Assembly (NCBI RefSeq): GCF_020410745.1
Contig: NZ_CP084528.1
Coordinates: forward strand, 1,054,001-1,118,000
Source of the DNA: Kaistella polysaccharea
Lineage (GTDB): Bacteria; Bacteroidota; Bacteroidia; Flavobacteriales; Weeksellaceae
Reading direction: 5' to 3'
DNA: 64,000 bases
A model generated the notes under the pieces. That model saw only the letters and a list, made by a program, of their open reading frames with translations. It had not been told where the DNA came from and searched no databases. Shown here piece by piece: positions 36,316 to 47,979 of this stretch (position 1 is its first letter; every line of letters starts with the position of its first letter). The position numbers and the translations under genes were made by a program.

Positions 36316-37650
36316 TTACTTTTTCAATTCTTCTAAAAACTCATCGTGAGAAATTACAGTTTCTTTTTTGGATGCTTTTTCTAAAATCACATCTTTCAAT
36401 TTCGCCATTCCAACTTCAGATGAAATCTGACGAACCTGCTCCTGATCTTTTAACATTTCCACAGCGTATTTCTGTACTTCTTCATCCGGTAAATGGTGAA
36501 TTCCGTAGATCGCCAACTGATTACGAACCAATTGTTCAGCTTGTGCTAAAACATCAGTATAATCTAATTTAATATCGTTATCGGTCATCAATTTCCCTTC
36601 AAGAATTTGATATTTCAATTGACTTTTTTCTGTTTCTAAAATTTCTTTTGCCTGTTCTTCTGTCGTTACATTTTCATTGCTGAAAACCAACCATTTTACC
36701 AAGAAATCTTCCGGAAGTTTCACGTCTTCTTTTTCAGTAACCTGCGCTAAGACTTTGTTTACGAAATGAACATCTGCATTCTGCTGGAAATATTCATCCA
36801 ATTCGGCTTTTACTTTTTCTTTTAATTCTTCTTCAGATTTTATAGTTCCTTCACCATACACTTTATCGAATAATTCCTGGTTCAACTCTGCCAATTTAAG
36901 ACCGAAGAAATCTTTCACTTTAACCTCGATTTGGTCGTGGTGTAAATGTTCAACTTCTTCTTTGGTGAAGCTTAGTTCTTTCGCCAATTCCTCATTACTT
37001 TCTAATTCTGCTTTAGAAACTTTTACAGAACCATCCATTTTCAAATCTTTTACCAATTTGAAAGCTTCTTTTCTAGTTGCATCGATGGTTACATTTTTCG
37101 GCGGATGATTGTGCGCACCTTCTGCATCTTCTTCAACAACTTGGCTAATTTCCAATGAAATGGTCGTGTCTTCGCCGATTGCATCTTGTGGAACCTGCTC
37201 TGCGAAACGCTTCTGCATATTTTCGATGCTTTGTCCAATCTCTTTTTCAGAAGCTTCTACTTTATAATGTGGCGCTTCATATTTCGATAAATCGATTGTA
37301 AATTCTGGTTCATAACCTACTTCAAAACCTACAGAAAGCTGGTCTGCAGTATGATCTAATTCCTCAACAGGTTGTGGAACTGGCTGACCTACCAATCTTA
37401 ATTTATTGTCATTAACATAGTTGTTCAGTGCGTCTGAAACCTGCTTGTTGATTTCTTCGAAAGCAATTCCTGCTTCATATTGTTTTCTCACCATGCTCAA
37501 TGGTACTTTTCCTTTTCTGAATCCAGGAACTTGTGCATTTTTTGCGTAGTTGATCAATTGCTTTTCAACTTTATCTTTGTAATCTGACTTATCTAAAGTA
37601 ACTGTAAGTAACGCACTTACTTCGTCGTGGTTGGTCGCTGTAACGTTCAT
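36316..37650 (-). CDS. tig: trigger factor
   Basis: Trigger factor is the ribosome-bound chaperone. The N-terminal domain contains the ribosome-contact loop GFRKGKVPLSMVRKQYE (about residues 42-58, with the conserved FRKGK-type signature). The C-terminal part is the chaperone arm. The middle lacks clear FKBP (peptidyl-prolyl isomerase) motifs; instead it has an insert with HNHPPKNVTIDATRKEAF. Absence of an isomerase signature is common in Bacteroidota trigger factors. Length of 444 is normal. Confidence 0.93.
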   Translation of the reverse strand: MNVTATNHDEVSALLTVTLDKSDYKDKVEKQLINYAKNAQVPGFRKGKVPLSMVRKQYEAGIAFEEINKQVSDALNNYVNDNKLRLVGQPVPQPVEELDHTADQLSVGFEVGYEPEFTIDLSKYEAPHYKVEASEKEIGQSIENMQKRFAEQVPQDAIGEDTTISLEISQVVEEDAEGAHNHPPKNVTIDATRKEAFKLVKDLKMDGSVKVSKAELESNEELAKELSFTKEEVEHLHHDQIEVKVKDFFGLKLAELNQELFDKVYGEGTIKSEEELKEKVKAELDEYFQQNADVHFVNKVLAQVTEKEDVKLPEDFLVKWLVFSNENVTTEEQAKEILETEKSQLKYQILEGKLMTDNDIKLDYTDVLAQAEQLVRNQLAIYGIHHLPDEEVQKYAVEMLKDQEQVRQISSEVGMAKLKDVILEKASKKETVISHDEFLEELKK

Positions 37651-37675
37651 TGTAATTTATTGAAAATTTAGGTTG

Positions 37676-37683
37676 CAAAAATA
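37676..37683 (-). promoter_or_regulatory. tig: -7 box for tig
   Basis: The minus strand reads TATTTTTG, matching TANNTTTG, 25 bases before the start codon. Confidence 0.4.
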
Positions 37684-37752
37684 GTAATTTTTTTTTGAAT
37701 ATTTTTATAGGACGTGAAAGTGTGGGAAGCAATAATTTGGCAACTGAAACTT

Positions 37753-38313
37753 TTAGAGATTACTGATCTCGTAAGTTGCCATTGCATCGGTTTCGCCACC
37801 TTGAACTGTGCCGAAAACACTGCCACTTTTCTCTTCATTTACCGAAGATGCGTCGTGAATTAAGGTCAATACCAATTGCGGGTTTTTTCCGTTCTCGGCT
37901 TTAATAACCGTCCATTTCGTGGTAAGCCCAATTCTTTTACCGTCACTTCTAACTGCAGATTCCGCATCAATTCTTTTCAAATCAATATCAGCATTCTGAA
38001 AACTGAAAAGCAGAAAATGCTCATCTTTCGCTTCGATGATGCTTTGCGTTTCGTCTTCATTTCCATTTAGGAAAACGGCATTTACGGTATAAGTTTTTCC
38101 ATCTGTTAATTTAATATCCGGATTCGTTGTAGAATTAACGGTGTAATTATAGGTAGTTGTAATGCCGGTTATGTCGTCTTGTACATTTAAAATTATATTA
38201 GAAATATCTTCCTGAGAAAGAACATCTTCATCTTCGTCAGCACGGCTACAGCTTACTGAAAATAGTACTATTAATAGAAAGACGAAATATTTAAGTTTAA
38301 TTAATGATTTCAT
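37753..38313 (-). CDS. acidic lipoprotein next to a TonB receptor
   Basis: This 186-residue lipoprotein carries a signal ending SVSCS, lipid cysteine C22, then an acidic segment RADEDEDVLSQEDISNI. The rest looks like a compact beta domain (LLFSFQNADIDLKRIDAESAVRSDGK). It begins 11 bp after the receptor stop codon, so both form one transcript. It may be a surface-exposed partner that captures the receptor's substrate. I do not recognise a named family. Confidence 0.6.
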   Translation of the reverse strand: MKSLIKLKYFVFLLIVLFSVSCSRADEDEDVLSQEDISNIILNVQDDITGITTTYNYTVNSTTNPDIKLTDGKTYTVNAVFLNGNEDETQSIIEAKDEHFLLFSFQNADIDLKRIDAESAVRSDGKRIGLTTKWTVIKAENGKNPQLVLTLIHDASSVNEEKSGSVFGTVQGGETDAMATYEISNL

Positions 38314-38324
38314 TTTTAATGAAT

Positions 38325-40709
38325 TTAGAAGTTATATTTTACATTGAAAATAATATTTCTGCCCATTTCAAAAGAGAAATAACGCATTCTGTTCAGGTAA
38401 TCTTTGTAATTCGTATCAAAAAGATTAGTCACATTTAAACCAGCCGTAAAATGTTTATTAAAATCAAACCCGGTTTGAATACTCCACAAAGTATAGGTTG
38501 GCGGCGGCGTAGACAGATCTAAAGTTTTCTCAACCTCTACTCCATTTTCGAAAATATTGATGGTTGGATTGTAAACTGGAAATCTTTTTTGTTGTAAGAA
38601 CGTTTGCTGTTGAACTTTGAAATAGAAATTTCTCCAACCTTCATTTTTAAATTCTAAACTGTTGGTAAAATTCGTTGGAACCATCAGTATTAAAGGTTGA
38701 TTGTTGGTTTCATCTTGACCATTGATGTAGGAGAAATTACCGTGATATACAAAACGATCATTTAATTTTAACTGCGCATCAACATCTACACCGTACATTT
38801 TTGCGTCGATTTGTTTGTAAGACCAAACTGGGAAAACACCTCGGATCGTATTCTGAATGCCAGTCGGAATTTCAGTGATGAAGTTTTTCGTGATGAATAA
38901 GTACGGGTTTACGGTAATTCTGAAACCATCTAAAATATTTAATTTCCCATCGATATTTAAATTAAATTGGTTTCCATCTTCATTTTTAATTCCCATATTT
39001 CCCACTTCGATGATCGCCGCGGAATGATGCAATCCATCCGCAAAAAGTTCTGCAATATTGGGCGTTCTTCCGACTTTCGCATAGTTTAATTTGATATCTA
39101 AATTCTTGGAAGGCTGATAATCTAATCCTGCATTAAATGATAGATTCTTGTACGTCAAATTTGGTTTTGTAAAAACACGGTTACCCTCCGTCTTCACATA
39201 AAACTGTGAAAAATCATTCGAGTACAGATTTTCCCAATCGCTTAAATCGTACCATTTTTTGACTTCATATTTTGCAACATCATATCTCAATCCAGCTTCT
39301 GCATTTAATTCTGGAGTCAACTTACATTTGAAGACAGAATAAACGCCGCCAGAATATTGATCATAATTTGGAACCAATCTTCGGGCCTGAGTTTCTGGCG
39401 TAGAATAATTAAACTGGTATTTTAAATCGATTCCAGTTTCTAAACTCCAGAACTGTCGCTCGATAAAATCATTGATGTTAAATTGATTCGTAAACAATTC
39501 CAAATCCAAAGATGGAATTTGAGCCAATTCACCTCTTCTCACATCATATTCCTTTCTATGATTGTATTGAAAGTTATAATCCACCGAAACTTTCCCCAGA
39601 TTTTCAAATCTTTTAAAAGCAGAAATTTTGGCAATATGATGCTGAACATCTTGTTTTGGATTATCAATCGAATAAGAAAAGTCTCTTTCATAAATCGGAA
39701 TATCGAAGGTTAAGGCTTTATAAAAATCTTCTAAATTGCCCAAATCAGAACCTCTGTAAATTCCGATCTCAGAATTGGTCACGCTGTAATCAAAAGAAAT
39801 TCCTCGTAAGAAAGTATTGTTCTGAACCGTAAAACTGAAGGATTGATTTTGCAAACCGGTATTCATCAAATTATAATCAGGCGTTTTCAAGTCTCCTAAT
39901 TTCTTAAATCCGCCCGTTGTTTTTATAGCCCAACCATTTTCCCAGGTTTTTAATAAATTAATTCCAAGTCCAACGCCTCGACCGTTTGATATTCCAGAAA
40001 GATTTGCACTTCCCTGAATGGTATCTTTTCTTTTAAAAACGGCAGGTTCCAGTACAACTACTCCACCGATGGCGTCACTTCCGTATTTTAAGGCAGAAGC
40101 ACCTTTAATCACATCGACATGATCAAATTGGTTAACGTCAATATTTGGTGCATGTTCAACGCCCCATTCTTGATCCGCCATTTTTACGCCATTATTAATG
40201 ATAGGAACTCGACTTCCGTACAATCCGTGGATAATCGGTTTGGCAATATTATTTCCACTTTTCAAGGCGCCGACACCCGAAATGCTCGACAAAATATTTC
40301 CTAAATTTTCTGTGGAATTACGGTCGATTTCACTTCTATCCAAAGATTTTACAATAAGGGAATTGGTGTTTTTATGCGTTCCGTGAAGTGTAATTGTTTC
40401 AATTTCTTCAACGTGATGTTCCAGTTGAAGTGTAATCTCCAAATCTTTATTCACGTTGAGTTCTTCCGTAACCGCATCACAATCGGGGTGATTTGCAATA
40501 AGCGTGTAATTTCCTTTTTCTACTGTTTTAAAGGTAAAATTACCATTAACATCCGAAACTTGGGTTGTTTTGCCAATGATAATTGAGGCGTCTTTTAAGG
40601 GAACTTTGTCGTGATAATCGATCACTTTCCCTTTGACTGTAAAAGTCGTTTGCGCGTTCGCTAATAACAATCCAAAAAAGATTGCCATGATATTTAAAGT
40701 AAATTTCAT
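38325..40709 (-). CDS. TonB-dependent receptor, metal-uptake type
   Basis: This 794-residue outer-membrane receptor begins with a signal peptide, then a carboxypeptidase-regulatory-like domain (TFTVKGKVIDYHDKVPLKDASIIIG..., residues about 22-100), then a plug with KPIIHGLYGSRVPIINNGVKMADQEWGVEHAPNID and VDVIKGASALKYGSDAIGGVV, then a 22-strand-type barrel ending in a terminal Phe (VKYNF). The WGVEHAPNID-type plug recalls ZnuD-like zinc and copper receptors. The neighbours (lipoprotein after, small His/Cys protein before) fit metal uptake, which is inferred. Confidence 0.8.
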   Translation of the reverse strand: MKFTLNIMAIFFGLLLANAQTTFTVKGKVIDYHDKVPLKDASIIIGKTTQVSDVNGNFTFKTVEKGNYTLIANHPDCDAVTEELNVNKDLEITLQLEHHVEEIETITLHGTHKNTNSLIVKSLDRSEIDRNSTENLGNILSSISGVGALKSGNNIAKPIIHGLYGSRVPIINNGVKMADQEWGVEHAPNIDVNQFDHVDVIKGASALKYGSDAIGGVVVLEPAVFKRKDTIQGSANLSGISNGRGVGLGINLLKTWENGWAIKTTGGFKKLGDLKTPDYNLMNTGLQNQSFSFTVQNNTFLRGISFDYSVTNSEIGIYRGSDLGNLEDFYKALTFDIPIYERDFSYSIDNPKQDVQHHIAKISAFKRFENLGKVSVDYNFQYNHRKEYDVRRGELAQIPSLDLELFTNQFNINDFIERQFWSLETGIDLKYQFNYSTPETQARRLVPNYDQYSGGVYSVFKCKLTPELNAEAGLRYDVAKYEVKKWYDLSDWENLYSNDFSQFYVKTEGNRVFTKPNLTYKNLSFNAGLDYQPSKNLDIKLNYAKVGRTPNIAELFADGLHHSAAIIEVGNMGIKNEDGNQFNLNIDGKLNILDGFRITVNPYLFITKNFITEIPTGIQNTIRGVFPVWSYKQIDAKMYGVDVDAQLKLNDRFVYHGNFSYINGQDETNNQPLILMVPTNFTNSLEFKNEGWRNFYFKVQQQTFLQQKRFPVYNPTINIFENGVEVEKTLDLSTPPPTYTLWSIQTGFDFNKHFTAGLNVTNLFDTNYKDYLNRMRYFSFEMGRNIIFNVKYNF

Positions 40710-40796
40710 TTAAATTGAGTTTAAGAATAAAAAAAACGTGAACATTAAAAAACTGAAAATCAATTCTTTAGTATTCATTTCGAAAAAAGGTTGTAG

Positions 40797-41153
40797 TTAA
40801 ATGAAAAATACGGGCGGGCCGCGTAAGTAATAATTGTAGAATGCAGAATGAAGCGCGATTTTTTCAAAGGAAAAATTTCCTAAGTGAAGTTCCTCCGCTG
40901 CTATTGCTTTAAAGAAAAAAGCCTGAGCGGTTATATATTTTGCTTCGTGCAGAAAATGACAGGAAAGACAGTCTGTATAATGTACTATTTTAGAGGAGGT
41001 CGAAAAGGTTTTATCGACCTTTGTAAAATGGAAATCTTTTAAAATTTCCCCACTACCATGTTCATGAAAATTTTGAGAAAACAAAGCCACAAAAAGATAA
41101 ACGCCCGCGAAAAGCGTCGCTAAAAATTTTTGGTGTGTTCTGTTTCTCAACAT
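40797..41153 (-). CDS. small His/Cys-containing membrane protein before the TonB receptor
   Basis: The 118-residue protein has a signal-like N-terminal helix (FLATLFAGVYLFVALFSQNFHEHGSG), then a segment with HYTDCLSCHFLHEAKY holding a CxxC within histidines, and a C-terminus YYLRGPPVFF. Small proteins with a terminal RGPP occur next to metal receptors in other bacteria, sometimes under DUF2946 (recalled, moderate confidence). The start at 41153 has a -7 box five bases upstream; a longer frame to 41258 is unlikely. It precedes the receptor by 87 bp. Confidence 0.55.
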   Translation of the reverse strand: MLRNRTHQKFLATLFAGVYLFVALFSQNFHEHGSGEILKDFHFTKVDKTFSTSSKIVHYTDCLSCHFLHEAKYITAQAFFFKAIAAEELHLGNFSFEKIALHSAFYNYYLRGPPVFFI

Positions 41154-41157
41154 TTGG

Positions 41158-41165
41158 CAAAAATA
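41158..41165 (-). promoter_or_regulatory. -7 box for the small His/Cys gene
   Basis: The minus strand reads TATTTTTG, matching TANNTTTG, 4 bases before the chosen start, which argues for the shorter ORF. Confidence 0.4.
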
Positions 41166-41298
41166 TACAAATTTAAAACAGAAAAAAAATTCAACCTTTT
41201 TTAAATCGAGATTTGAACATAAATTCTCATCTAGTGACTTCTTAACCAGAGGTGACAAATCTTCTGTATCAAAGGCTCAAAAATTCCTTTAGATTTCG

Positions 41299-41306
41299 TA
41301 AATTTG
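41299..41306 (+). promoter_or_regulatory. pfkA: -7 box for pfkA
   Basis: TAAATTTG matches TANNTTTG, 17 bases before the ATG at 41324. Its position inside the longer frame (41252) argues against that start. Confidence 0.5.
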
Positions 41307-41323
41307 TGCTGAAATTTTTTTAT

Positions 41324-43344
<2,021 letters not shown>

Positions 43345-43378
43345 GACATAAGTAGTTGATAATAAACAATTAGCAATA

Positions 43379-43410
43379 GAAACCTCTCGAATTTTCGGGA
43401 GGTTTTTTTG
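43379..43410 (+). terminator. terminator of the pfkA-gap operon
   Basis: AAACCTCTCGAA / TTCGGGAGGTTT stem with short loop and a run of T. It follows the gap stop by about 36 bp. Confidence 0.85.
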
Positions 43411-43424
43411 TATGATAATTTGGG

Positions 43425-43535
43425 CAATCCCCTCGCCTCGCTTTTCCAGCCGCGTGGGTCGGGCTATACGTTGCAATCTTTTTTCTGAGAAAAAAGGATT
43501 TCCACTACTATCCCTATTGCAAGGCAGTTGTAGCA
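43425..43535 (+). repeat. degenerate dispersed intergenic repeat
   Basis: CGGGCTATACGTTGC, AATCTTTTTTC, AAAAAAGGATTTCCACT and CCCTATTGCAAGG follow in the same order as at 6.93-7.04 kb. A decayed hairpin lies in the middle. No ORF is conserved. Confidence 0.5.
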
Positions 43536-43620
43536 ACAAAGTTGGTTTAAAAATTGATAAAAGAATTGCGTATCTTAATGAAGTTAAAATGAATTTTATT
43601 TATAAAAAAGATCAATTTCT

Positions 43621-43720
43621 CTTTGCTAAGTGAAATCGAAGATTCGACGAAGTCAAACGCCTTTGTGACCGTAATTTCAGAAGGATGATGTTTAAAAATC
43701 TTTGCGTCTTTGCGTTAAAA
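43621..43720 (-). repeat. copy 1 of the AACGCAAAGACGCAAAG repeat
   Basis: On the minus strand this reads TTAACGCAAAGACGCAAAG, then CTTCTGAAATTACGG, AAAGGCGTTTGACTTCG, TCGAATCTTCGATTTCACT and TAGCAAAG. It matches the segment at 55357-55454 (plus strand) almost throughout. It fills the last part of the gap between gap and the MpaB-like gene. Confidence 0.75.
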
Positions 43721-43748
43721 TAACTAATCCATTTCAGCCATATAAACC

Positions 43749-44948
43749 ATGACACCAAAATTCCAAAACGCCACTCATTTCAAAAACTTCTGGGAACGGG
43801 GAAACGGAAAAGAACTACTGGATTGGTCAGAATTAAAACCAGATATTCAAACCTTTTACAAATACGCTCCACTCTACCATCAAGTCGATGAGTTGGGAGA
43901 TGAAGTCGTGAAAGAAACCTATTTGAAACTCAAATACAAAGATGCAAGTAAATTAATTCATAAATATTCAGCAGAACCAATTTCTGAAAATGATGATGCA
44001 CCAGCGAATTTGAAAAAATTCTTCTTTCACCTGCAGAATACACCAGAATGGTTTGATGAAAGTTTAGCCAACACAGGCGCACGATTCTGTATGAGAACCG
44101 GTGCAAATGGTTTGATGATTCTACGAGATTTTACGTTGATGGGTGGTTATGATTTCGCTTATCTGAACAAACCATTGATTTTCACAGAAGCGCTAAATAA
44201 AGGCGCTGTAAAGCGTTTGAAATACACATTGGAGTTCTGGGTAAATGTCACGCGAGAAAATGCTTTAAAACCTCAATTAGAGGCACACCAATTAATTGTA
44301 AGAACGCGATTAATGCATTCTTACGCTCGTTTAAAAATTAAAGAAAAGACAGAACAGTGGGATTTCGATAATTGGGGCGAACCCATCAATTCCTGGGATA
44401 TGATTGCAACTTACACGGGATTTTCATTGGTATTTATGCAAGGTTTAAAAAAGTTAGGAATTATCATTTCCGATGAGGAAGAGAACGGACTTTTTCATCT
44501 TTGGAAATATATCGGTTATCTCCTTGGAATTCCTGCCGAGTTTTTACCAGATAATCGCCAAGAAGCCGTAGCACAGTTTTATTGGTGGACAACGATTCAA
44601 GATCAAGGCGATGGCGATTCAGTTCAATTGGCAAAAGCCTTACTCCAGGAAAATTTAGAAAATACGATTTACAAACATTCCTTTCAACGAAAAATTTTGA
44701 AAAACCTTCATCAAAGCATGAATTGGTTTTTATTGGATGAAGAAATTAATAAAAGACTTCAAATTCCAAAACCGGCAAAAGCATTTTTAGTTTTTCCTCG
44801 AATTGTGGTGAAAGGAAATAAAATATCTCAGAAAATCTATCTGCGTAATTCCACGAAATATCAAAAATTGGTGGAAATGGGAAGTGAGCAACAGCTGAAA
44901 GTTTTAGCGGATTACATCAAACATACACCGCAAGAATCTCCTCATTAA
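43749..44948 (+). CDS. MpaB/latex-clearing-protein (DUF2236) family protein
   Basis: This 399-residue helical protein resembles the oxygenase MpaB/Lcp family, whose characterised members bind b-type haem and cleave isoprenoid chains or oxidise related substrates. Visible features are TGARFCMRTGANGLMILRDF, VRTRLMHSYARLKI (the histidine and arginine region near the haem site), WDMIATYTGFSL and GIPAEFLPDNRQEAVAQFYWW. No signal peptide is seen, so it may be cytoplasmic. The substrate is unknown. Confidence 0.7.
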   Translation: MTPKFQNATHFKNFWERGNGKELLDWSELKPDIQTFYKYAPLYHQVDELGDEVVKETYLKLKYKDASKLIHKYSAEPISENDDAPANLKKFFFHLQNTPEWFDESLANTGARFCMRTGANGLMILRDFTLMGGYDFAYLNKPLIFTEALNKGAVKRLKYTLEFWVNVTRENALKPQLEAHQLIVRTRLMHSYARLKIKEKTEQWDFDNWGEPINSWDMIATYTGFSLVFMQGLKKLGIIISDEEENGLFHLWKYIGYLLGIPAEFLPDNRQEAVAQFYWWTTIQDQGDGDSVQLAKALLQENLENTIYKHSFQRKILKNLHQSMNWFLLDEEINKRLQIPKPAKAFLVFPRIVVKGNKISQKIYLRNSTKYQKLVEMGSEQQLKVLADYIKHTPQESPH

Positions 44949-44956
44949 TTCATAAA

Positions 44957-44993
44957 AAAACGGTTTGCTTATTTAGCAAACCGTTCTTTTTTA
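44957..44993. terminator. bidirectional terminator
   Basis: AACGGTTTGCT / AGCAAACCGTT stem around TATTT with A and T runs on both sides, between the convergent MpaB-like and amylase genes. Confidence 0.88.
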
Positions 44994-45006
44994 TATTTAG
45001 AAATAG

Positions 45007-47880
45007 TTACTTCACAATCATTTTTGTTACTGCAACTCCTTTTTCAGATTTCAACTGAAGGAGATACATTCCAGTTTGCAAACCGTTTACAGAAATGGTT
45101 TCGTCCCCATTATCTTTAGAAATTTTAATCGTTTTCACCAAAGCTCCCGCAAGATCATAAATCGCAACTTTTCCATTTTTCGCGTTGGTGTATCGAATTG
45201 TTGCAGTTCCGTTTGTTACAGGATTCTGAGTTAACATTAGTGAAACTGAATTTGTAGTTTGACCAACTTCTGTTGTTTCCAACACTGCTTTCGCATCGCC
45301 GAAAATTCGGAAGCCTCCTGCTTCAATCGTGATCGGAGCTGTTTGACTTGTCACGTCAAAGGGAACATTATCCATTAAGTTCACCCAAGTTCCAGTTTTT
45401 GGAAAACTCGGAACAATATTTTGGGCAGTTAACGTAAAATTCGCCAGAACTACGACGTTTTTCAAATCTGCTGAAGTCGTTGTATTGGTAATGAAAATTC
45501 TCGGCATTAAATTACCGGACTCCACTTTAAAGTCTTTGGTATCGAAAACTTCATTGGATAATCTCAAAGAAAGAATTTTCGCCCAAGTGTTATAGACGGA
45601 TTGTCTTGCGGCTTGCTTGTCATAAGCAAGTCCGAAGGCTGATTCTTTATTGTCGAGTTTACAATCTCCAGGAATTGAATCATCCGGACTATTTACAGTA
45701 TCGTCAGCACAGGTGAAAATACTTTTGTCATATCCCAATTCCGCAAATTGCCAAATCATTTTTGGTCCCGGCACTGTTAAGAAAACTGCTGCATATGCTT
45801 TTTGTCTTTCCAATGCTGTAGCCAAATTTTTCACATTATAACCGGAGGTGGAGTTTCCATAAGCCAGATTTTTAAACATGATTCGTTCTTCATCATGACT
45901 TTCGCCATAACTTAGCGCTCTTCTCTCGGTAAACGTGTGCTCTTCAAAATCAACATTTTTAAATTCACTTTTTAAACCGCCATAGCCCATTGTATTTTCA
46001 TTGTACGGTTCGGTCTCTTTATCCCACATCATTACTCCTTTACCTTCTTCGATTCTATAGTTCGCCCACTGTCTTTCCTCTATTGGTAAACCTAAATGTT
46101 CGAAAATGACATAAGAATTTGTATCATAACTCCATTGTTTGTCGGCATAAGCTTTTAGAATATCAACACGATCTTGCTGATATCTATTTGTACAAGCATT
46201 ATCACCTGCAGAACAATTTTGAGTAAATCCTTTGGTTAAATCCCAACGGAAACCATCTACTTTGTATTCTTTGATCCACTGTTCCAAAACGCGTTCTACG
46301 TAATATTTTGTGGCAGAGGATGAATGGTTAAAATCATTAAATACACTGTAAGCATGCTTTGCAGTTTGATTAAAATAGGGATTATTTGCCGCAGGATCGC
46401 CGAAGCCATCACCGTCTGGATCAACCATCCACATTCTTTCAATAGGGCTTCTACCCGTTGCGTGATTTAATGCGATATCAAGGATTACTGCAATCCCATT
46501 CTGATGACATAAATCGATAAATTCTTTGAATTTTTCTGGTGTTCCGTACGCTTTATCCAGCGCATAATGAAATCCTGTGTTATAACCCCAAGATTCATTT
46601 CCGTCGAATTCCATTACAGGCATTAATTCGACCGCATTAATATTTAATTCTTTTAAATAGTCAATCTTTTTAATAAGTGACTGCCAAGTTCTCTCAGTTG
46701 TAAAATCCCGAACGAGCATTTCATAAACCATTAATTTTTCTTTTGCAGGTTTAGCAAAATTAGAAACCGTCCAGTTATATTTTGGTTTAGCAGTTTGGAT
46801 AATAGACACTTCAAAATTCTGTCCTGCCGGATAAGCAGGAAGATTTGGATAAACTGCCGAAGTTATATACGGATCGTCGAACGGCGATAGAACTAGGGGC
46901 GAATAAGGATCTGCCACTTTAATTCCGTCTGCGGTGCGGTACTGGAAGGTATAAATTTGTTGTGGCGTAAGTCCTGTAACTTCTAACCAGTATAAATCAG
47001 GATTTGATGTATCCCTTTTCATCAGGAAAGTGCTGCTTACAGTCCAGTTATTAAAACTTCCAATAACATGAACGTACGGTTTATTTGGTGCGTACAATGC
47101 TAAACCAACCTTCGTGGCATCTGTGGGGTCATACGTAATTCCTTGTCTCATATACGATGGAATTGCGGCAGTTTGCACAGCTGTTGACAATGCTACGGTA
47201 AATGATTTGGTAACCACAGCGGTCGCATCAGCTGCGTTAGTCGCTATAACTTCAATCAGAGCATTTTGAGTTACCGTATAACTATAATTTAAGGCTGTAG
47301 CTGAACTTGTACTTGTATAGATGGTAGTTCCATCTGCTTTAACGACATAATTCGCTGGTAAAGTTGAAGTTCCTATAATATTTAAAACAGTTCCAGCAGC
47401 TACAATATTTGTACTTCCTTGTTTAGGAGCCGTTAAATCAAATTGAAATTTCCCAACATTAACAACGGTATCCTGCGACTGTTTACCCCCATCTAATGTT
47501 TTAACTAAATAACCAATTTTTGACAGTGGAAGCGCTCTGTTTCCGTAAAATGACTTTACGGTATTCATGGTATACGTATATGTTCCTATAGAACCTGAAC
47601 TTGAAACGTAGGTTAATTTACTGGTTGAACTTGATGCATTCCAAGCTCCATTTGTGGGGGAATCGTTAAGCGTATTAGCAGAGTCGTAAGACCAAGCCCA
47701 TAAATAAAGCGCGTGCGATGTTGCAACACCAAAGGCGCTCTCATCTACCTTAAATGTGATCGTAATTGCATCGGTTTCATTAAACGACGCAGGGTTTATT
47801 GTACTTGTAATGTTGGTACTTTGCCCCAATGCGAAATAGGGTAAAAGTATCGCAATCAATAGCGTATAAAAATATTTCAT
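45007..47880 (-). CDS. secreted alpha-amylase family glycoside hydrolase with type IX sorting domain
   Basis: The 957-residue product has a signal peptide (MKYFYTLLIAILLPYFALGQ), beta-sandwich modules including an E-set-like part (APNKPYVHVIGSFNNW at about residues 260-276), a GH13 catalytic barrel from about 390, and a C-terminal T9SS sorting domain (VTNGTATIRYTNAKNGKVAIYDLAG through LQTGMYLLQLKSEKGVAVTKMIVK, last 75 residues). Catalytic landmarks are DGFRWDL (nucleophile, near 548), FEHLG (acid/base, near 593) and GESHDEERI (near 662). It degrades alpha-glucans outside the cell, possibly starch or glycogen. Confidence 0.9.
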   Translation of the reverse strand: MKYFYTLLIAILLPYFALGQSTNITSTINPASFNETDAITITFKVDESAFGVATSHALYLWAWSYDSANTLNDSPTNGAWNASSSTSKLTYVSSSGSIGTYTYTMNTVKSFYGNRALPLSKIGYLVKTLDGGKQSQDTVVNVGKFQFDLTAPKQGSTNIVAAGTVLNIIGTSTLPANYVVKADGTTIYTSTSSATALNYSYTVTQNALIEVIATNAADATAVVTKSFTVALSTAVQTAAIPSYMRQGITYDPTDATKVGLALYAPNKPYVHVIGSFNNWTVSSTFLMKRDTSNPDLYWLEVTGLTPQQIYTFQYRTADGIKVADPYSPLVLSPFDDPYITSAVYPNLPAYPAGQNFEVSIIQTAKPKYNWTVSNFAKPAKEKLMVYEMLVRDFTTERTWQSLIKKIDYLKELNINAVELMPVMEFDGNESWGYNTGFHYALDKAYGTPEKFKEFIDLCHQNGIAVILDIALNHATGRSPIERMWMVDPDGDGFGDPAANNPYFNQTAKHAYSVFNDFNHSSSATKYYVERVLEQWIKEYKVDGFRWDLTKGFTQNCSAGDNACTNRYQQDRVDILKAYADKQWSYDTNSYVIFEHLGLPIEERQWANYRIEEGKGVMMWDKETEPYNENTMGYGGLKSEFKNVDFEEHTFTERRALSYGESHDEERIMFKNLAYGNSTSGYNVKNLATALERQKAYAAVFLTVPGPKMIWQFAELGYDKSIFTCADDTVNSPDDSIPGDCKLDNKESAFGLAYDKQAARQSVYNTWAKILSLRLSNEVFDTKDFKVESGNLMPRIFITNTTTSADLKNVVVLANFTLTAQNIVPSFPKTGTWVNLMDNVPFDVTSQTAPITIEAGGFRIFGDAKAVLETTEVGQTTNSVSLMLTQNPVTNGTATIRYTNAKNGKVAIYDLAGALVKTIKISKDNGDETISVNGLQTGMYLLQLKSEKGVAVTKMIVK

Positions 47881-47979
47881 ATTAAATTGTTTAAGAGTGT
47901 AAAAGTACTAAAAGTTCAGCTCGTAAATTATTTTTTTTTATAATTCACCAAACCAAAACAAATGTTTTTATTAAGATAT

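Noticed and set aside
41252..41323. Upstream start for pfkA
   Set aside because: The extension covers a TAAATTTG promoter box and does not match family N-termini.
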